A DNA stretch of 64,000 nt from NCBI GenBank assembly GCA_025054935.1, contig JANWZD010000007.1:93513-157512 (forward strand), written 5' to 3'. The DNA comes from Dehalococcoidia bacterium. Its GTDB lineage: Bacteria > Chloroflexota > Dehalococcoidia > SpSt-223. Positions 50,437 to 59,302 of the stretch are shown one piece after another (the stretch's first letter is position 1; the number at the start of each line of letters is the position of its first letter). Under the pieces are notes generated by a model. That model had not been told where the DNA came from, made no database searches, and saw only the letters and a list, made by a program, of their open reading frames with translations. Position numbers and translations under genes: made by a program.

Positions 50437-51768
50437 TCAGGAGACGTAGCGGAAGCGGTAGGTGCGCCAGTAGCCGACATCGGTGCCGAATGAGGCCATC
50501 AGCTTCTTGGCACGGCGCGCCATGGGGTAGCGGCGGAGGGACCGCAAGCCTCGCTGGGCAATACGATAGGGGCTGTACACTTTCTTGCACAACCAGTCGT
50601 AGGCTTCCCTCAGCTCGTCGACAGTCATCTGCTTCGGAATAAATGTGACGTGCGAAGTGTCATAATAGCTCCAAGGGACATCAAGCAGCCGCCCTTCGCG
50701 CTCAAGCTGGGCGCGTTGCGGCGTTCCCGGATACGGCGTGAGCACCGTCACCGAGACCGAGTCCAATTCGCTCTCGCGAATGAACTTCCACGTCTCTTCG
50801 AACGTTTCGAGGGTATCATCGTCAAAGCCGAAGACGAATAGGCCAACCACGCCTATTCCGTGATCATGGCATGTCTTGATCACCTGACGATATTCATCCT
50901 GGATTCCGCGCGACTTGCCGCCAAGATTGCGCTTGTTCTTCGGATTGATCGACTCGAAGCCGATAAACAGCTTGTCGAGATGCGCTTCGCGCGCGAGGTC
51001 AAGCAATTCGGGATATTTCCCGACCATCTGCTCCGCTTGGGCGGTCCAGCCAGTCAACGGCAGCTTCGCTAGGGCTCGCAGCAGCTGCTCCGTATATTCG
51101 GGATTGAGGCGAAAATTCAAGCCGAAATTATCATCAGTAAGAAAGAACCGGCGGATTTTCCGCCGCTCGATCTCTTCGATCACTTCAGGAATTGGCCGAA
51201 GCCGCATCTTCTGACCAGAAACGCGAATCGCCGTGCAGAACGAGCAGTTCCGCGGGCAGCCACGCGTGATCTCGAGATACGGCGTCCAGTACTCCCGGTT
51301 CTCCGCCACCATTTTGATGACGCGATCGGTGAGCGGAGCAACGCCTTCAAGGCTGTTCCATTCCTCGTCGCAGTAGTACGGCTTTGCGCCGCCCGAAAAG
51401 TGATCCTGGACGATTTGCGGCCAGGTGCGATAGGCCTCGCCGACATTGACAATATCCGCCCACTTGGCGACGTCCTCGGGAGAGAGGGTGGCGTGAACGC
51501 CGCCAACCGCCACCGTTCCCCCCCGTTCCTTCACCTTCAGCGCAATATCCCGCGCCCGGTCGATCGAATGGGTCATACTCGTGATGCCGACAAGATCGCC
51601 CGGACGGATATTCGAATATGGGATCGGCTCGCGATTCTCGTCCCAAATCTCGACCGGGATCGAGTCCGGAACGAGAGAAGCAAGGCGCATGAGGGTATAC
51701 GGCGACCCCGGAACCCTGCCGAAAACGCGACCATCGCGCTTTGGATAAATCAGGACGACCTTCGCCAT
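50437..51768 (-). CDS. B12-binding-domain radical SAM protein (copy 3)
   Basis: A 443-residue radical SAM enzyme of the cobalamin-binding class B type. Residues 1-~135 form a Rossmann-like B12-binding domain and the [4Fe-4S] motif is C171-x3-C175-x2-C178 (GCPRNCSFC). Class members catalyse C-methylations or ring-forming C-C bonds at unactivated carbons. The classical DxHxxG is absent, as in many base-off members. It is more divergent than the other two. Downstream of copy 2, 12 bp apart, in one operon. Substrate unknown, but the genes nearby point to lipid/glycan. Confidence 0.87.
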   Translation of the reverse strand: MAKVVLIYPKRDGRVFGRVPGSPYTLMRLASLVPDSIPVEIWDENREPIPYSNIRPGDLVGITSMTHSIDRARDIALKVKERGGTVAVGGVHATLSPEDVAKWADIVNVGEAYRTWPQIVQDHFSGGAKPYYCDEEWNSLEGVAPLTDRVIKMVAENREYWTPYLEITRGCPRNCSFCTAIRVSGQKMRLRPIPEVIEEIERRKIRRFFLTDDNFGLNFRLNPEYTEQLLRALAKLPLTGWTAQAEQMVGKYPELLDLAREAHLDKLFIGFESINPKNKRNLGGKSRGIQDEYRQVIKTCHDHGIGVVGLFVFGFDDDTLETFEETWKFIRESELDSVSVTVLTPYPGTPQRAQLEREGRLLDVPWSYYDTSHVTFIPKQMTVDELREAYDWLCKKVYSPYRIAQRGLRSLRRYPMARRAKKLMASFGTDVGYWRTYRFRYVS

Positions 51769-51780
51769 CTGATCTCCCAG

Positions 51781-53217
51781 TTACGCGCTCTGTACATACT
51801 CAGGCCGTCCCGTATTGAGGAAAAACCGCCGAGCAGCAGCAGCATAGCGCGGTAGATTTCGCCAGGTGTCAAGCATTGTCATCCGCCGCCAAATGCGGCT
51901 CGGTCGCAAGTAGAAGCGGCGGTAGGCTTCATGCCATTTCTTCTCCACAATCTCGGGCGTCGTCTCTCCGATCGAGAAATGAGCACGGTCGCTGTGAATA
52001 GCGAGCTCTTCCCAACTCTTCACATGAAACTGTCCTTCACGGACAATGATGTCATACAGTTCTGTGCCGGGATAAGGTGTCGCGATCATGAAGTTGGCAA
52101 GATCCGGGTCGAGCTCGATAGCGAAGCGGATCGTCTCTTCCATTGTCTCTTCAGTATCGCCGGGCATCCCAAAAATGAAGAAGCCCATCGTCTGCAGCCC
52201 GGCCTTCTTCGCGTTCCGCATCGCCGTTCGCACTTGGTCGAGCGTTTGCTTCTTCTTCATCCGATCGAGGACGGCCTGATTGCCGCTCTCAACGCCGAAC
52301 CCGACCCGGCGGCATCCCGCCCGCTTCATCAGAAAGAACAGCTCTTCATCGGTGGCATCAGCGCGCATCCCGTGGATTGTGACCCACGGGACATGGGTCA
52401 GGTTGTTGTCGATGAGCGCCCGGCACAGTTCTTTGGCTCGAGCGAGGTGGAGATTCCAGACATCATCAGCAACGCCGATCTCGGTCGCTTTGCACTCTTC
52501 GATCAGCCAGCGCCACTCGGCGATCACCTCACTGATCTTGCGCGGGCGCCATGTCCGTCCTTCGACGCTGCGCGAGCAGAACGTGCAGGCGTGGGGGCAC
52601 CCTCGCGAGGTCATAATGGTGAACGACCGTTCTTTCCGCCAGCCATCGGTCATCGGCTGGAGGTTGCTGTACTTCTCGACGTTGAAGAGGTGGAAGGCCG
52701 GCCGCGGGAGGGTCGAGAGATCCTTCTGAAAGGGACGGTCAGGGTTGTGGATCACCTCGCCTGTCTCGAGCTTGATCGTCAGCCCCCGGATCTGCCGGAA
52801 CCGCTCCGCCGCTTCGCTGAGCGGGCGGCCATTCAGTTCCGCGAGGATCGGGAACAGCTCGCGCACTGGCTGCTCGCCCTCGCCGCGCACCACCATATCG
52901 ACACTCGGCCGTTCGATCTGCTCCAGCGGCTGAATGGTTGGATGGGGCCCGCCCATGATTGTCAAGGCGCCGGCCGCTTTGGCGGCATCTACAGCGTGCC
53001 AGGCATCGACAATTTGCGGCGTCGTGGCCGTGACGCCGACAACGTCCCACCCCTCGGCGAGGACTTCCTCATACGGCTGACTTTCCGCCGCGCCGTCGTA
53101 AATCCGCACGGTGTGGCCCAGCTCTTCAAGCGCGCCACCAATGTAGGCCAAGCCGAGATGGATCAGCTCAGGCGAGGTCCAGATTTTCGACTTCGGGTTT
53201 ACCAAGAGCACGCGCAT
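51781..53217 (-). CDS. B12-binding-domain radical SAM protein (copy 2)
   Basis: A 478-residue radical SAM protein closely alike to copy 1: B12-type N-domain to about residue 130, [4Fe-4S] motif C207-x3-C211-x2-C214 (GCPHACTFC), and a C-terminal region of ~120 residues with a WHEAYRRFYLRPSRIW signature. Start ATG 53217. 15 bp after the flippase gene, so same transcript. Comparison: copies 1 and 2 share PAFHLF/PAYHLF and MxxGxxxTEETIEETIRFAIELDPD. Proposed to act on a related lipid substrate (inference). Confidence 0.9.
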   Translation of the reverse strand: MRVLLVNPKSKIWTSPELIHLGLAYIGGALEELGHTVRIYDGAAESQPYEEVLAEGWDVVGVTATTPQIVDAWHAVDAAKAAGALTIMGGPHPTIQPLEQIERPSVDMVVRGEGEQPVRELFPILAELNGRPLSEAAERFRQIRGLTIKLETGEVIHNPDRPFQKDLSTLPRPAFHLFNVEKYSNLQPMTDGWRKERSFTIMTSRGCPHACTFCSRSVEGRTWRPRKISEVIAEWRWLIEECKATEIGVADDVWNLHLARAKELCRALIDNNLTHVPWVTIHGMRADATDEELFFLMKRAGCRRVGFGVESGNQAVLDRMKKKQTLDQVRTAMRNAKKAGLQTMGFFIFGMPGDTEETMEETIRFAIELDPDLANFMIATPYPGTELYDIIVREGQFHVKSWEELAIHSDRAHFSIGETTPEIVEKKWHEAYRRFYLRPSRIWRRMTMLDTWRNLPRYAAAARRFFLNTGRPEYVQSA

Positions 53218-53232
53218 GCGTTCACCCTCGTG

Positions 53233-54267
53233 TCACAGCCGGATCGGCGACGGCGACCGCTGCGGGTCGCTCGCGGCGTCGTCGCCCGAGGCATCGCGCG
53301 CCGCAGGAGTCGGGCGCCGGAGTGCGGAGAGCCAAGCGACGCCGCCGAGGAGCCCCGCGCCGACAATAACTCCCTGCATCAGTAAGGACATCGTCAAGGC
53401 TTGCGCCTCGCTCATCACCCCTGCAAGCGACGCGTAGAAGAAGACATAGACCGCTTGCTGGACGCCAAGCCCGTTGATCGAGATCGGCACGAGCAAGACA
53501 AAGGCAATGATCGGGTTAAAGACGAAGAAGTAGACGAACGGCGCCTCCGCGCCGATCGCCACGCCGCACAGCCAGTTGACGACCGACGTAACCGTCTGGA
53601 TGCCGAAAGAAATTGCCGCGGCGGACGCAATCGCCCCGGGAGCGCGCCGGTAGGCGGCAAAGGCGTCGGCGACCGTTCGGCCTGTCATGCGCAGCCGGTT
53701 GAGCGGCGGCAGAAGCACGAAAAGATACCTTGCTTGGCGCGTCACCGACCGCGTGATCAGCCCGAGGAACAGCAGCAGGGTCGCAGCGAAAAGCGCAAGC
53801 GAGAGGACAGCAACATGCCAGAGCGCTGTCGCGCCGGTCCACATCGCTGCGACCGTTCCGAAGAGCGCTGCCGAGGCGATGAAGACCAGCAGTCCGACGA
53901 GGCGGTCGACGATTACCGACGTCGCCGCCGCGGTCCCGTTCACGGCCGAGCGGGAGAGATCGAACGCCCGGACAGCGTCGCCCCCGACATTGCTCGGGAG
54001 AAAATTCCCGAAGAAGAGGCCGACGAACGTCGAGCGGAGCAGCTGGCGGAGGGGAACCTCCACCCGCTGTGCCCGTAGGAGGACCCCCCACTTGTAGGCA
54101 TTCATCGCAATCGCAAGGAGGTAGAGCGCGAAAGCGAGCAGGATGATGCGCACATCCGCTCCGCGCGCTTCCGCTGCAATCCGTGCCGGGTTATCCTGGG
54201 CGATAAGCCACGCGACCAGCGCCAGACTGATCGTCAGGCGGAGGAGGAAGGAGAGCAGCGGCCTCAC
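53233..54267 (-). CDS. LPG-synthase-TM-type (UPF0104/AglD-like) flippase-like membrane protein
   Basis: A 344-residue protein with about eight membrane helices. The LPG_synthase_TM hallmark is visible: FFGNFLPSNVGGDAVRAF near residue 90. The family includes lysyl-phosphatidylglycerol flippase domains and hopanoid-associated or dolichol-type lipid translocation proteins. Start GTG 54267 overlaps the GT2 stop as GTGA. It sits between GT2 and radical SAM copy 2. A C-terminal Pro/Asp-rich cytosolic tail follows. Confidence 0.85.
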   Translation of the reverse strand: MRPLLSFLLRLTISLALVAWLIAQDNPARIAAEARGADVRIILLAFALYLLAIAMNAYKWGVLLRAQRVEVPLRQLLRSTFVGLFFGNFLPSNVGGDAVRAFDLSRSAVNGTAAATSVIVDRLVGLLVFIASAALFGTVAAMWTGATALWHVAVLSLALFAATLLLFLGLITRSVTRQARYLFVLLPPLNRLRMTGRTVADAFAAYRRAPGAIASAAAISFGIQTVTSVVNWLCGVAIGAEAPFVYFFVFNPIIAFVLLVPISINGLGVQQAVYVFFYASLAGVMSEAQALTMSLLMQGVIVGAGLLGGVAWLSALRRPTPAARDASGDDAASDPQRSPSPIRL

Positions 54268-55220
54268 TTCGCCTCACGAAGACCGGGTGGGCGCGGAGCG
54301 ACTGCTGGCGGAAGCGACGCCTTCTCCAGGTCGACCCGCTTCGTCGACCATGCCATCTCCCAGATGACATGCTTCCGGCCGCGAATGTAGTAGTCGTACG
54401 CGCCGAGCATGCGCGCAAACAGCTCGAGCGCGCCGGCCGTGAAGATAAACACCACCATCCGCAGGAGCCGATAGATCTCCTGCGCCGCAAGGCGGGCGAC
54501 CACGGCGGAGTTGAGGCTGGCCACTTTGTAGCCGTACTTGTGCTTCAGGTGCAGATGACCCGCATGGTTGCGCCGCCGCTGCCGAATGAATTCCGCAATC
54601 GACTCAGGCCCCATGTTATAGACGACTGCGTTCGGCGCATAGACAACGCGCAGCCCGCGCTGAATGATGAACGCCTCCATGAACGCCTCGTCCATCGCGA
54701 CATCGGTCGGGATCGCGTCGATCAGCTTGCGAAACGCGATCAGTTCGCCGAGGCGAGGCACCTCAAGGCAGAGCTGGTGCTCCAGTTGGAGGCGAAGATG
54801 ACTCATGTAGCCGATAAACTGGTCTGACGCATTGACCGGCACCTTCTGTGCGCCCGTCATCCCGATTGTCGGGTCGAAGAAGGGCTTGATCAGGTGCTCG
54901 ATCGTGTCGTGGCGGACAAGCGTATCGCCGCTCTGCACGACGACGATGTCCTCCTTCGCCTGGGAGAGAAAGAGGTTAATCGCCGCCGTCTTGCCTTCTC
55001 GCCGCGGCTGGACGAGCAAGCGGACACGCGGATCCTTCGCCGCATAGGACTCGACGATCTCATGCGTACGATCGGTGCAGCCGCTGGCGACCACGATGAT
55101 CTCGCTGATCTCGACTGTCGCCAGTTCCTGCGCGAGAAGCGCCTCAAGGAGACGCCCGATGTTCGCCTCCTCGTTGTAGGCCGTCACTCCGATCGAGACC
55201 CGAAGCCGTTCGCTCGTCAT
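54264..55220 (-). CDS. Family 2 glycosyltransferase
   Basis: A 318-residue GT-A glycosyltransferase. The fold signature starts with VSIGVTAYNEEANI (about 9-22), with a VASGCTDRTHEI strand/helix and a VVQSGDTL DxD-like acidic motif. The C-terminal ~80 residues contain one or two hydrophobic helices, suggesting membrane attachment. ATG 55220 lies 20 bp from the end of radical SAM copy 1 and overlaps the flippase-like gene. Probable acceptor is polyprenyl or hydroxyl lipid, inferred from neighbours. Confidence 0.88.
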   Translation of the reverse strand: MTSERLRVSIGVTAYNEEANIGRLLEALLAQELATVEISEIIVVASGCTDRTHEIVESYAAKDPRVRLLVQPRREGKTAAINLFLSQAKEDIVVVQSGDTLVRHDTIEHLIKPFFDPTIGMTGAQKVPVNASDQFIGYMSHLRLQLEHQLCLEVPRLGELIAFRKLIDAIPTDVAMDEAFMEAFIIQRGLRVVYAPNAVVYNMGPESIAEFIRQRRRNHAGHLHLKHKYGYKVASLNSAVVARLAAQEIYRLLRMVVFIFTAGALELFARMLGAYDYYIRGRKHVIWEMAWSTKRVDLEKASLPPAVAPRPPGLREAK

Positions 55221-55240
55221 CGCTCGCGTCCATCCTGCCG

Positions 55241-56692
55241 CTAGCAGACGGCCTCAGGAGCTGGCTCCTTGCGCGGCGAGTGGTACGGCATCGCCATCTT
55301 GATCGCCATGCTCGCCAGCCGCGGCAGTTGCTGCCATGTTGAGCGGCGCGCTAGCGTCTTTAGGATGCGCCGCGGCCGAAGATAGAAGCGCCGGTGCGCC
55401 TCGTGCCATTTCCGCTCCATCACTTCTGCCGGCAGATCGAGCTCGTAGCGGGCTTTGCCTTCCAAGAAGATGTAATCGTCCCAGTCGTCCATCAGCAGCC
55501 GCCCCTTCTCCAGCACCTCGTTGTACAGGATCGTGCCAGGGAAGGGAGTGGTCATCGAGAAATTGGCGACATCCGGGTCCAGTTCGATCGCAAAGCGGAT
55601 CGTCTCTTCAATCGTCTCTTCCGTATCCCCCGGAAGCCCGATCATGAAGAACCCGATCGTTTCTAGGCCAACGGCTTTGGCGTTCGCAAATGCCTCTCGC
55701 ACCTGCTTCATCGTGTGCTTCTTATTGATGCGCTGGAGAATGAACTCGTTGCCCGTCTCCGGCGCAAAGGCGACGCGCTTGCAGCCAGCGGCTTTCATCT
55801 TGGCGAGCAGTTCGCGATCGGCCAAGTTCGAGCGAATGCCGTTGATGAGCAGCCACGGAACGGTGTTGAGCCCTTCCTCAATCAGCGCGTCGCAGATTGC
55901 CGCCACGCGCTTGCGGTCGATATTGAACGAGTCATCGACGATGCCGATCTCGGTCGCGCCGAGGTCGTAGATCAGGTGGCGAAACTCCGCGATGACGCTC
56001 TCTACCGAGCGAGCGCGCCACTTTTCGGGGAAGGTCGACTGCGAACAGTAGGTGCAGCGATAGGGACAGCCGCGGGAGGTGCACACCGCAAACGACCGCG
56101 CCTTCCCGCCGTCCATTGTCGGCTGGAGCGAGGTATACCCTTCCTTCCGAAAGAGGTGGTACGCCGGGAACGGGAGCGAGTCGAGGTCGCGGATCGGCGG
56201 CCGCTCCGGATTGTGGATAAAATCGCCGCTCGGCCCGCGGAAGGAGACGCCCTTCACGCCGACGAGGTTCTCAGCGAGCGCCGCCGTGTCATGCCGCGGC
56301 GTCCGCGCGACCACCTTCAGGAACTCTTCCCACGTCGCTTCGCCTTCGCCCCGCGCTACCGCGTCGATCGGCGAGCGCCGGAGCGTCTCCTCAGGGAGCA
56401 CTGTCGGATGCGGGCCGCCAATCATGATCGGGCAGGGATGCAGCCGCTTCAGCTTTTCGGCAACTGCCCATGCTGCCTTCACTTGGGGCGTGTTTGCCGT
56501 CAGGCCAACGACATCCGGCGGAAATTCCTCCACCAAGCGTTCGAGGGGCGTGTCTTCGACCTGCATATCGAACACCCGCACCCGGTGCCCAAGCTGCTCC
56601 GAGATCGCGGCGATATACGCGATCCCAAGCGGCGGCGACGTCCGAACCGCAATCGGCATGTTGATGTTCGGGTTAATCAGCAGCACATTCAT
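55241..56692 (-). CDS. B12-binding-domain radical SAM protein (copy 1)
   Basis: A 483-residue class B radical SAM enzyme. The B12-type domain is at 1-~130 (VNPNINMPIAV and IGGPHPTVLPEE), and the [4Fe-4S] motif C209-x3-C213-x2-C216 (GCPYRCTYC) at about 206-217. C-terminal ~150 residues include a conserved RKWHEAHRRFYLRPRRIL stretch. First gene in the operon; ATG 56692 with GAGG. Family relatives include hopanoid C-2 methylase and archaeal GDGT ring synthases (known), so action on a membrane lipid is possible. Confidence 0.9.
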   Translation of the reverse strand: MNVLLINPNINMPIAVRTSPPLGIAYIAAISEQLGHRVRVFDMQVEDTPLERLVEEFPPDVVGLTANTPQVKAAWAVAEKLKRLHPCPIMIGGPHPTVLPEETLRRSPIDAVARGEGEATWEEFLKVVARTPRHDTAALAENLVGVKGVSFRGPSGDFIHNPERPPIRDLDSLPFPAYHLFRKEGYTSLQPTMDGGKARSFAVCTSRGCPYRCTYCSQSTFPEKWRARSVESVIAEFRHLIYDLGATEIGIVDDSFNIDRKRVAAICDALIEEGLNTVPWLLINGIRSNLADRELLAKMKAAGCKRVAFAPETGNEFILQRINKKHTMKQVREAFANAKAVGLETIGFFMIGLPGDTEETIEETIRFAIELDPDVANFSMTTPFPGTILYNEVLEKGRLLMDDWDDYIFLEGKARYELDLPAEVMERKWHEAHRRFYLRPRRILKTLARRSTWQQLPRLASMAIKMAMPYHSPRKEPAPEAVC

Positions 56693-56898
56693 CGTCGATA
56701 TACCTCATCCAGCCCTGCGGCCGATGCCGCGACGACGAATTCGCATCGCTGCGAAAGACGTCGGGATAGGCAGTCAAGCAGGCGCTCAACCAGCCGCTGG
56801 TACTATAGCACAGCTTTTCTCCTTCGGGGCTCGCTTGTTCCGTTCGCACCCCCTGTTGCGCCCGCCTTCGCGCACGTGGTAGGCTCGCCTCGAAGGGA

Positions 56899-57360
56899 AT
56901 GGCTGACGACCACTATTCCATCGCGATTGAGATTGACGCGCCGTTCCGTGAGCGGGTCGACGCGCGTGCTCTTCTCGGAGCGGCAAAAGCGACCCTCGCC
57001 GCCGAGTCGGTACGACCGCCGGTCGAGGTCAGCCTGCGCATCACCGACGACGCGACTGTCCAAGCGCTGAACCGCACCTATCGCGGGATCGATGCGCCGA
57101 CAGACGTCCTCTCTTTCCGTTACAGCGACCACGACTTTGTCGTCCCGCCCGAGGGGCTGTGCCATCTCGGAGATATTGTTATCGCCTATCCGTACACCGA
57201 GCGGTCCGCTGCCCGGCACGGCCACTCCCCAGCCGAGGAACTGCTTCTCCTCACCGTTCACGGTATGCTTCATCTTCTGGGATATGACGACGACGAAGAA
57301 GAGGCCTGGGCGAAGATGAAAGCGCGTCAGGACGCTATCGTCGAGTCCTTGCGCTCGTGA
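56899..57360 (+). CDS. ybeY: Endoribonuclease YbeY (Asp at third zinc ligand position)
   Basis: YbeY takes part in 16S rRNA 3' maturation and quality control. The 153-residue protein has the family fold with GIDAPTDVLSFRY and HLGDIVI. The zinc motif is HGMLHLLGYDD (121-131), normally HGxLHLxGYDH; the first two ligands His121 and His125 are present but the third is Asp131. ATG 56899 follows GAAGGGA. Overlaps dgkA by 4 bp (GTGA). Zinc binding could still work with Asp. Confidence 0.92.
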   Translation: MADDHYSIAIEIDAPFRERVDARALLGAAKATLAAESVRPPVEVSLRITDDATVQALNRTYRGIDAPTDVLSFRYSDHDFVVPPEGLCHLGDIVIAYPYTERSAARHGHSPAEELLLLTVHGMLHLLGYDDDEEEAWAKMKARQDAIVESLRS

Positions 57361-57725
57361 AGCGCGCGGGCAGCCTTGCCGAAAGCTTCCGCTACGCCTT
57401 CGCCGGGCTTCGCTACGCTTTCGGGTCGCAGCGGAACATCCGCATTCAAAGCCTCATCGGCCTCGGCGCGATCGCTTTCGGGCTCTGGTTGGGATTGTCG
57501 CTCGTGGAATGGGCAATCCTCTTCCTCGTCATCGCCTTCGTGCTCGTGACCGAGATGATCAACACCGTCTTTGAGACCATCGTCGACATGATCACGACTG
57601 ACTACAATCCTCTCGCCAAGACGGCGAAAGATGTCGGTGCGGCGGCAGTTATCGCTGCGGCGATCACGGCAGTAGCGATTGGAGTGCTGCTCTTTCTCCC
57701 GAAGCTGCTCGCGCTCCTCCGCTGA
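57357..57725 (+). CDS. dgkA: Diacylglycerol/undecaprenol kinase (DgkA family)
   Basis: A 122-residue three-TM membrane kinase. The motif EMINTVFE (66-73) and LAKTAKDVGAAAV (86-98) with Lys88/Lys91/Asp92 are the DgkA active site. In Gram-positives and relatives this enzyme phosphorylates undecaprenol. Start GTG 57357 overlaps the ybeY stop. Neighbour order ybeY-dgkA is a common pairing, supporting both. Followed 10 bp later by nth. Confidence 0.93.
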   Translation: MKRAGSLAESFRYAFAGLRYAFGSQRNIRIQSLIGLGAIAFGLWLGLSLVEWAILFLVIAFVLVTEMINTVFETIVDMITTDYNPLAKTAKDVGAAAVIAAAITAVAIGVLLFLPKLLALLR

Positions 57726-57735
57726 AAACGCAACC

Positions 57736-58407
57736 ATGCCGGAGAACCACCTCCCCTTCGACATTCACGACGTGATGCGCCGAGTGCAAGAGGCGGTCTC
57801 GGCGTTGCCGAAGGCGGTGCTTTTCGAACTCGCCGACGAGGGGTATCGCAGCCTTTTCGAGCAAGTGGTCGCCTGCATCATCTCGACCCGGACCAAAGAA
57901 GAGGTAACCGGCTTTGTCGTGCGGCGGCTTTTCAGGGCGGCGCCGACCCCTGCCGCAATGAGTGCCCTCCCGCTCGCGACGCTTACCGCTCTCCTCGAGC
58001 CGGCAGCGTTTCCAGCGCAAAAGGCAGCGCAGATCCAAGCGATTGCTCGTCTGACCGTCGAGCAGTTCGGCGGAGCGCTTCCCTGCGACAAGGCGATTAT
58101 CAGCTCTCTGCACGGGGTCGGTCCCAAGTGCGCCAATCTTGCCCTAAGCATCGCCTGCGGTATCCCTGGGATCGCGGTGGATATCCACGTCCATCGGATC
58201 ACCAATCGGTGGGGCTACGTCGCCGCGAAAACACCGGAAGGGACGCTGAAACAGTTAGAGGCGGTGCTGCCGTCCGAGTATTGGACCGACATCAACCGCC
58301 TCCTTGTTCCGTTTGGGAAATATCTCTGCACCGGCACCCGACCGCGCTGCACAACCTGCCCAGTGCGCGCATTCTGCCGCCAAATCGGCGTCTCAGCACA
58401 TCGGTAG
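57736..58407 (+). CDS. nth: Endonuclease III
   Basis: A 223-residue DNA glycosylase/AP lyase for oxidised pyrimidines. The helix-hairpin-helix has LHGVGPKCANLAL with catalytic Lys131, Asp149 in VDIHVHR, and the [4Fe-4S] cysteines C198-x6-C205-x2-C208-x5-C214. All features of an active enzyme are there. ATG 57736 lies 10 bp after dgkA. Slight divergence from E. coli-type Nth sequence, but motif intact. Confidence 0.93.
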   Translation: MPENHLPFDIHDVMRRVQEAVSALPKAVLFELADEGYRSLFEQVVACIISTRTKEEVTGFVVRRLFRAAPTPAAMSALPLATLTALLEPAAFPAQKAAQIQAIARLTVEQFGGALPCDKAIISSLHGVGPKCANLALSIACGIPGIAVDIHVHRITNRWGYVAAKTPEGTLKQLEAVLPSEYWTDINRLLVPFGKYLCTGTRPRCTTCPVRAFCRQIGVSAHR

Positions 58408-58414
58408 CCGACCT

Positions 58415-58773
58415 TCATCTCCCGCCGGCCTGCTGAAGTGCCCAGCGCAGTGCACCGAGGGTCGGCTCGACCAAGACGTGCCCCCCACCACGGCGGGATG
58501 GCTGAGGACGCCGCCGGTCAGCCGGCGGAGGCGCACCGCAGCAGCCGGATCGTGCTCGATATCGCGATGTCGTCGATCGTCAGCCGACACTCCCCTCGCT
58601 GCCGCCCATCTCGCCCCATCACGCCACAGTTCGTAATGCCGTGCAAAATCGAGCGCGCCTCCTCTTCTGGACCTGCCGCAAGACGCGGCTCGAGCGCAGG
58701 GAAGCCGCGCTTAAGCTCCTCTCATCGGCGAGAGACCGTCCCCCTCTCCCTGCAGCACCTCCTCGACTGCCAT
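58415..58773 (-). pseudogene. Frameshifted remnant of an unknown gene
   Basis: In the gap after nth the minus strand shows successive protein-like segments in different frames: MAVEEVLQGEGDG, then EELKRGFPALEPRLAAGPEE continuing to a LTIDDIAI strand, then VRLRRLTGGVLSHPAVV, then HVLVEPTLGALRWALQQAGG ending at a stop (58415). At least two or three frame changes are needed to join them. It resembles a decayed small gene rather than chance, but with high GC this is not certain. No family recognised. Confidence 0.4.
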
Positions 58774-58789
58774 CTTCAGGATGTGCAAA

Positions 58790-58809
58790 GCCGGCCCCGA
58801 GGGGCCGGC
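58790..58809 (-). terminator. Hairpin terminator after hsp20
   Basis: Perfect 9-bp arms (58790-58798 and 58801-58809) form a GC hairpin 20 bp after the hsp20 stop (58830), and on the minus strand it is followed by TTT. Rho-independent termination is likely though the T tract is short. Confidence 0.6.
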
Positions 58810-58829
58810 AGATGCGGGAGGGAGACGCC

Positions 58830-59285
58830 CTATGCGGCGACCAATTGCTTCTGCGGCTGCCCCACCGTCAGGGGGATCACTCGCGTCCGCGCCGCCGCTG
58901 TCTTCGGCGCAGTGATCCAGAGGACGCCGTTCTCCAGCCTCGCCTCGATCCCATTCGGATCGATCTCAGCGCTCAGCGTGATCTCGCGTTGGAACCGGCT
59001 CGGCCCATACTCGCACCAGACCGGACGAGCATTCTCCCGTTCGAACGGGGCAAGCTCGCCGCTGATCCGGATCGTCGAGTTATGGCAGGTCAAGTTCAGC
59101 TGCTCCGGCGCCAGACCCGGCACCAGCGCCTGAACATAGAAGTTATCGTGGTCTTCCCACACATTTACCGGAACTGACTGAATCTCCGCACGCGCCCCCT
59201 CACCAAAGGACGACAGCATGCGCTTGGCAAGATAATCCAGCGTCACAAACGCGGGATCATTAAAGATCGAGTATGCCAGCGTCAT
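58830..59285 (-). CDS. Hsp20-family small heat shock protein
   Basis: A 151-residue alpha-crystallin-type chaperone. The domain runs from about residue 40 to 140 with the PGLAPEQLNLTCHNSTIRISGEL segment and the C-terminal GVLWITAPK. ATG 59285 with AAAGGAGG is preferred over the GTG two codons up. The gene has its own strong promoter and an inverted-repeat operator-like element, as expected for stress control. Monocistronic. Confidence 0.92.
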   Translation of the reverse strand: MTLAYSIFNDPAFVTLDYLAKRMLSSFGEGARAEIQSVPVNVWEDHDNFYVQALVPGLAPEQLNLTCHNSTIRISGELAPFERENARPVWCEYGPSRFQREITLSAEIDPNGIEARLENGVLWITAPKTAAARTRVIPLTVGQPQKQLVAA

Positions 59286-59302
59286 CGCCACCTCCTTTCG
59301 TA

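Noticed and set aside
51931..53385. Long plus-strand open frame over radical SAM copy 2
   Set aside because: Antisense to a gene with intact motifs; no ribosome-binding site.
58512..58529. GC hairpin (arms CCGCCGG/CCGGCGG) as terminator of nth
   Set aside because: Lies within the decayed gene, has no T tract and is about 100 bp after the stop.
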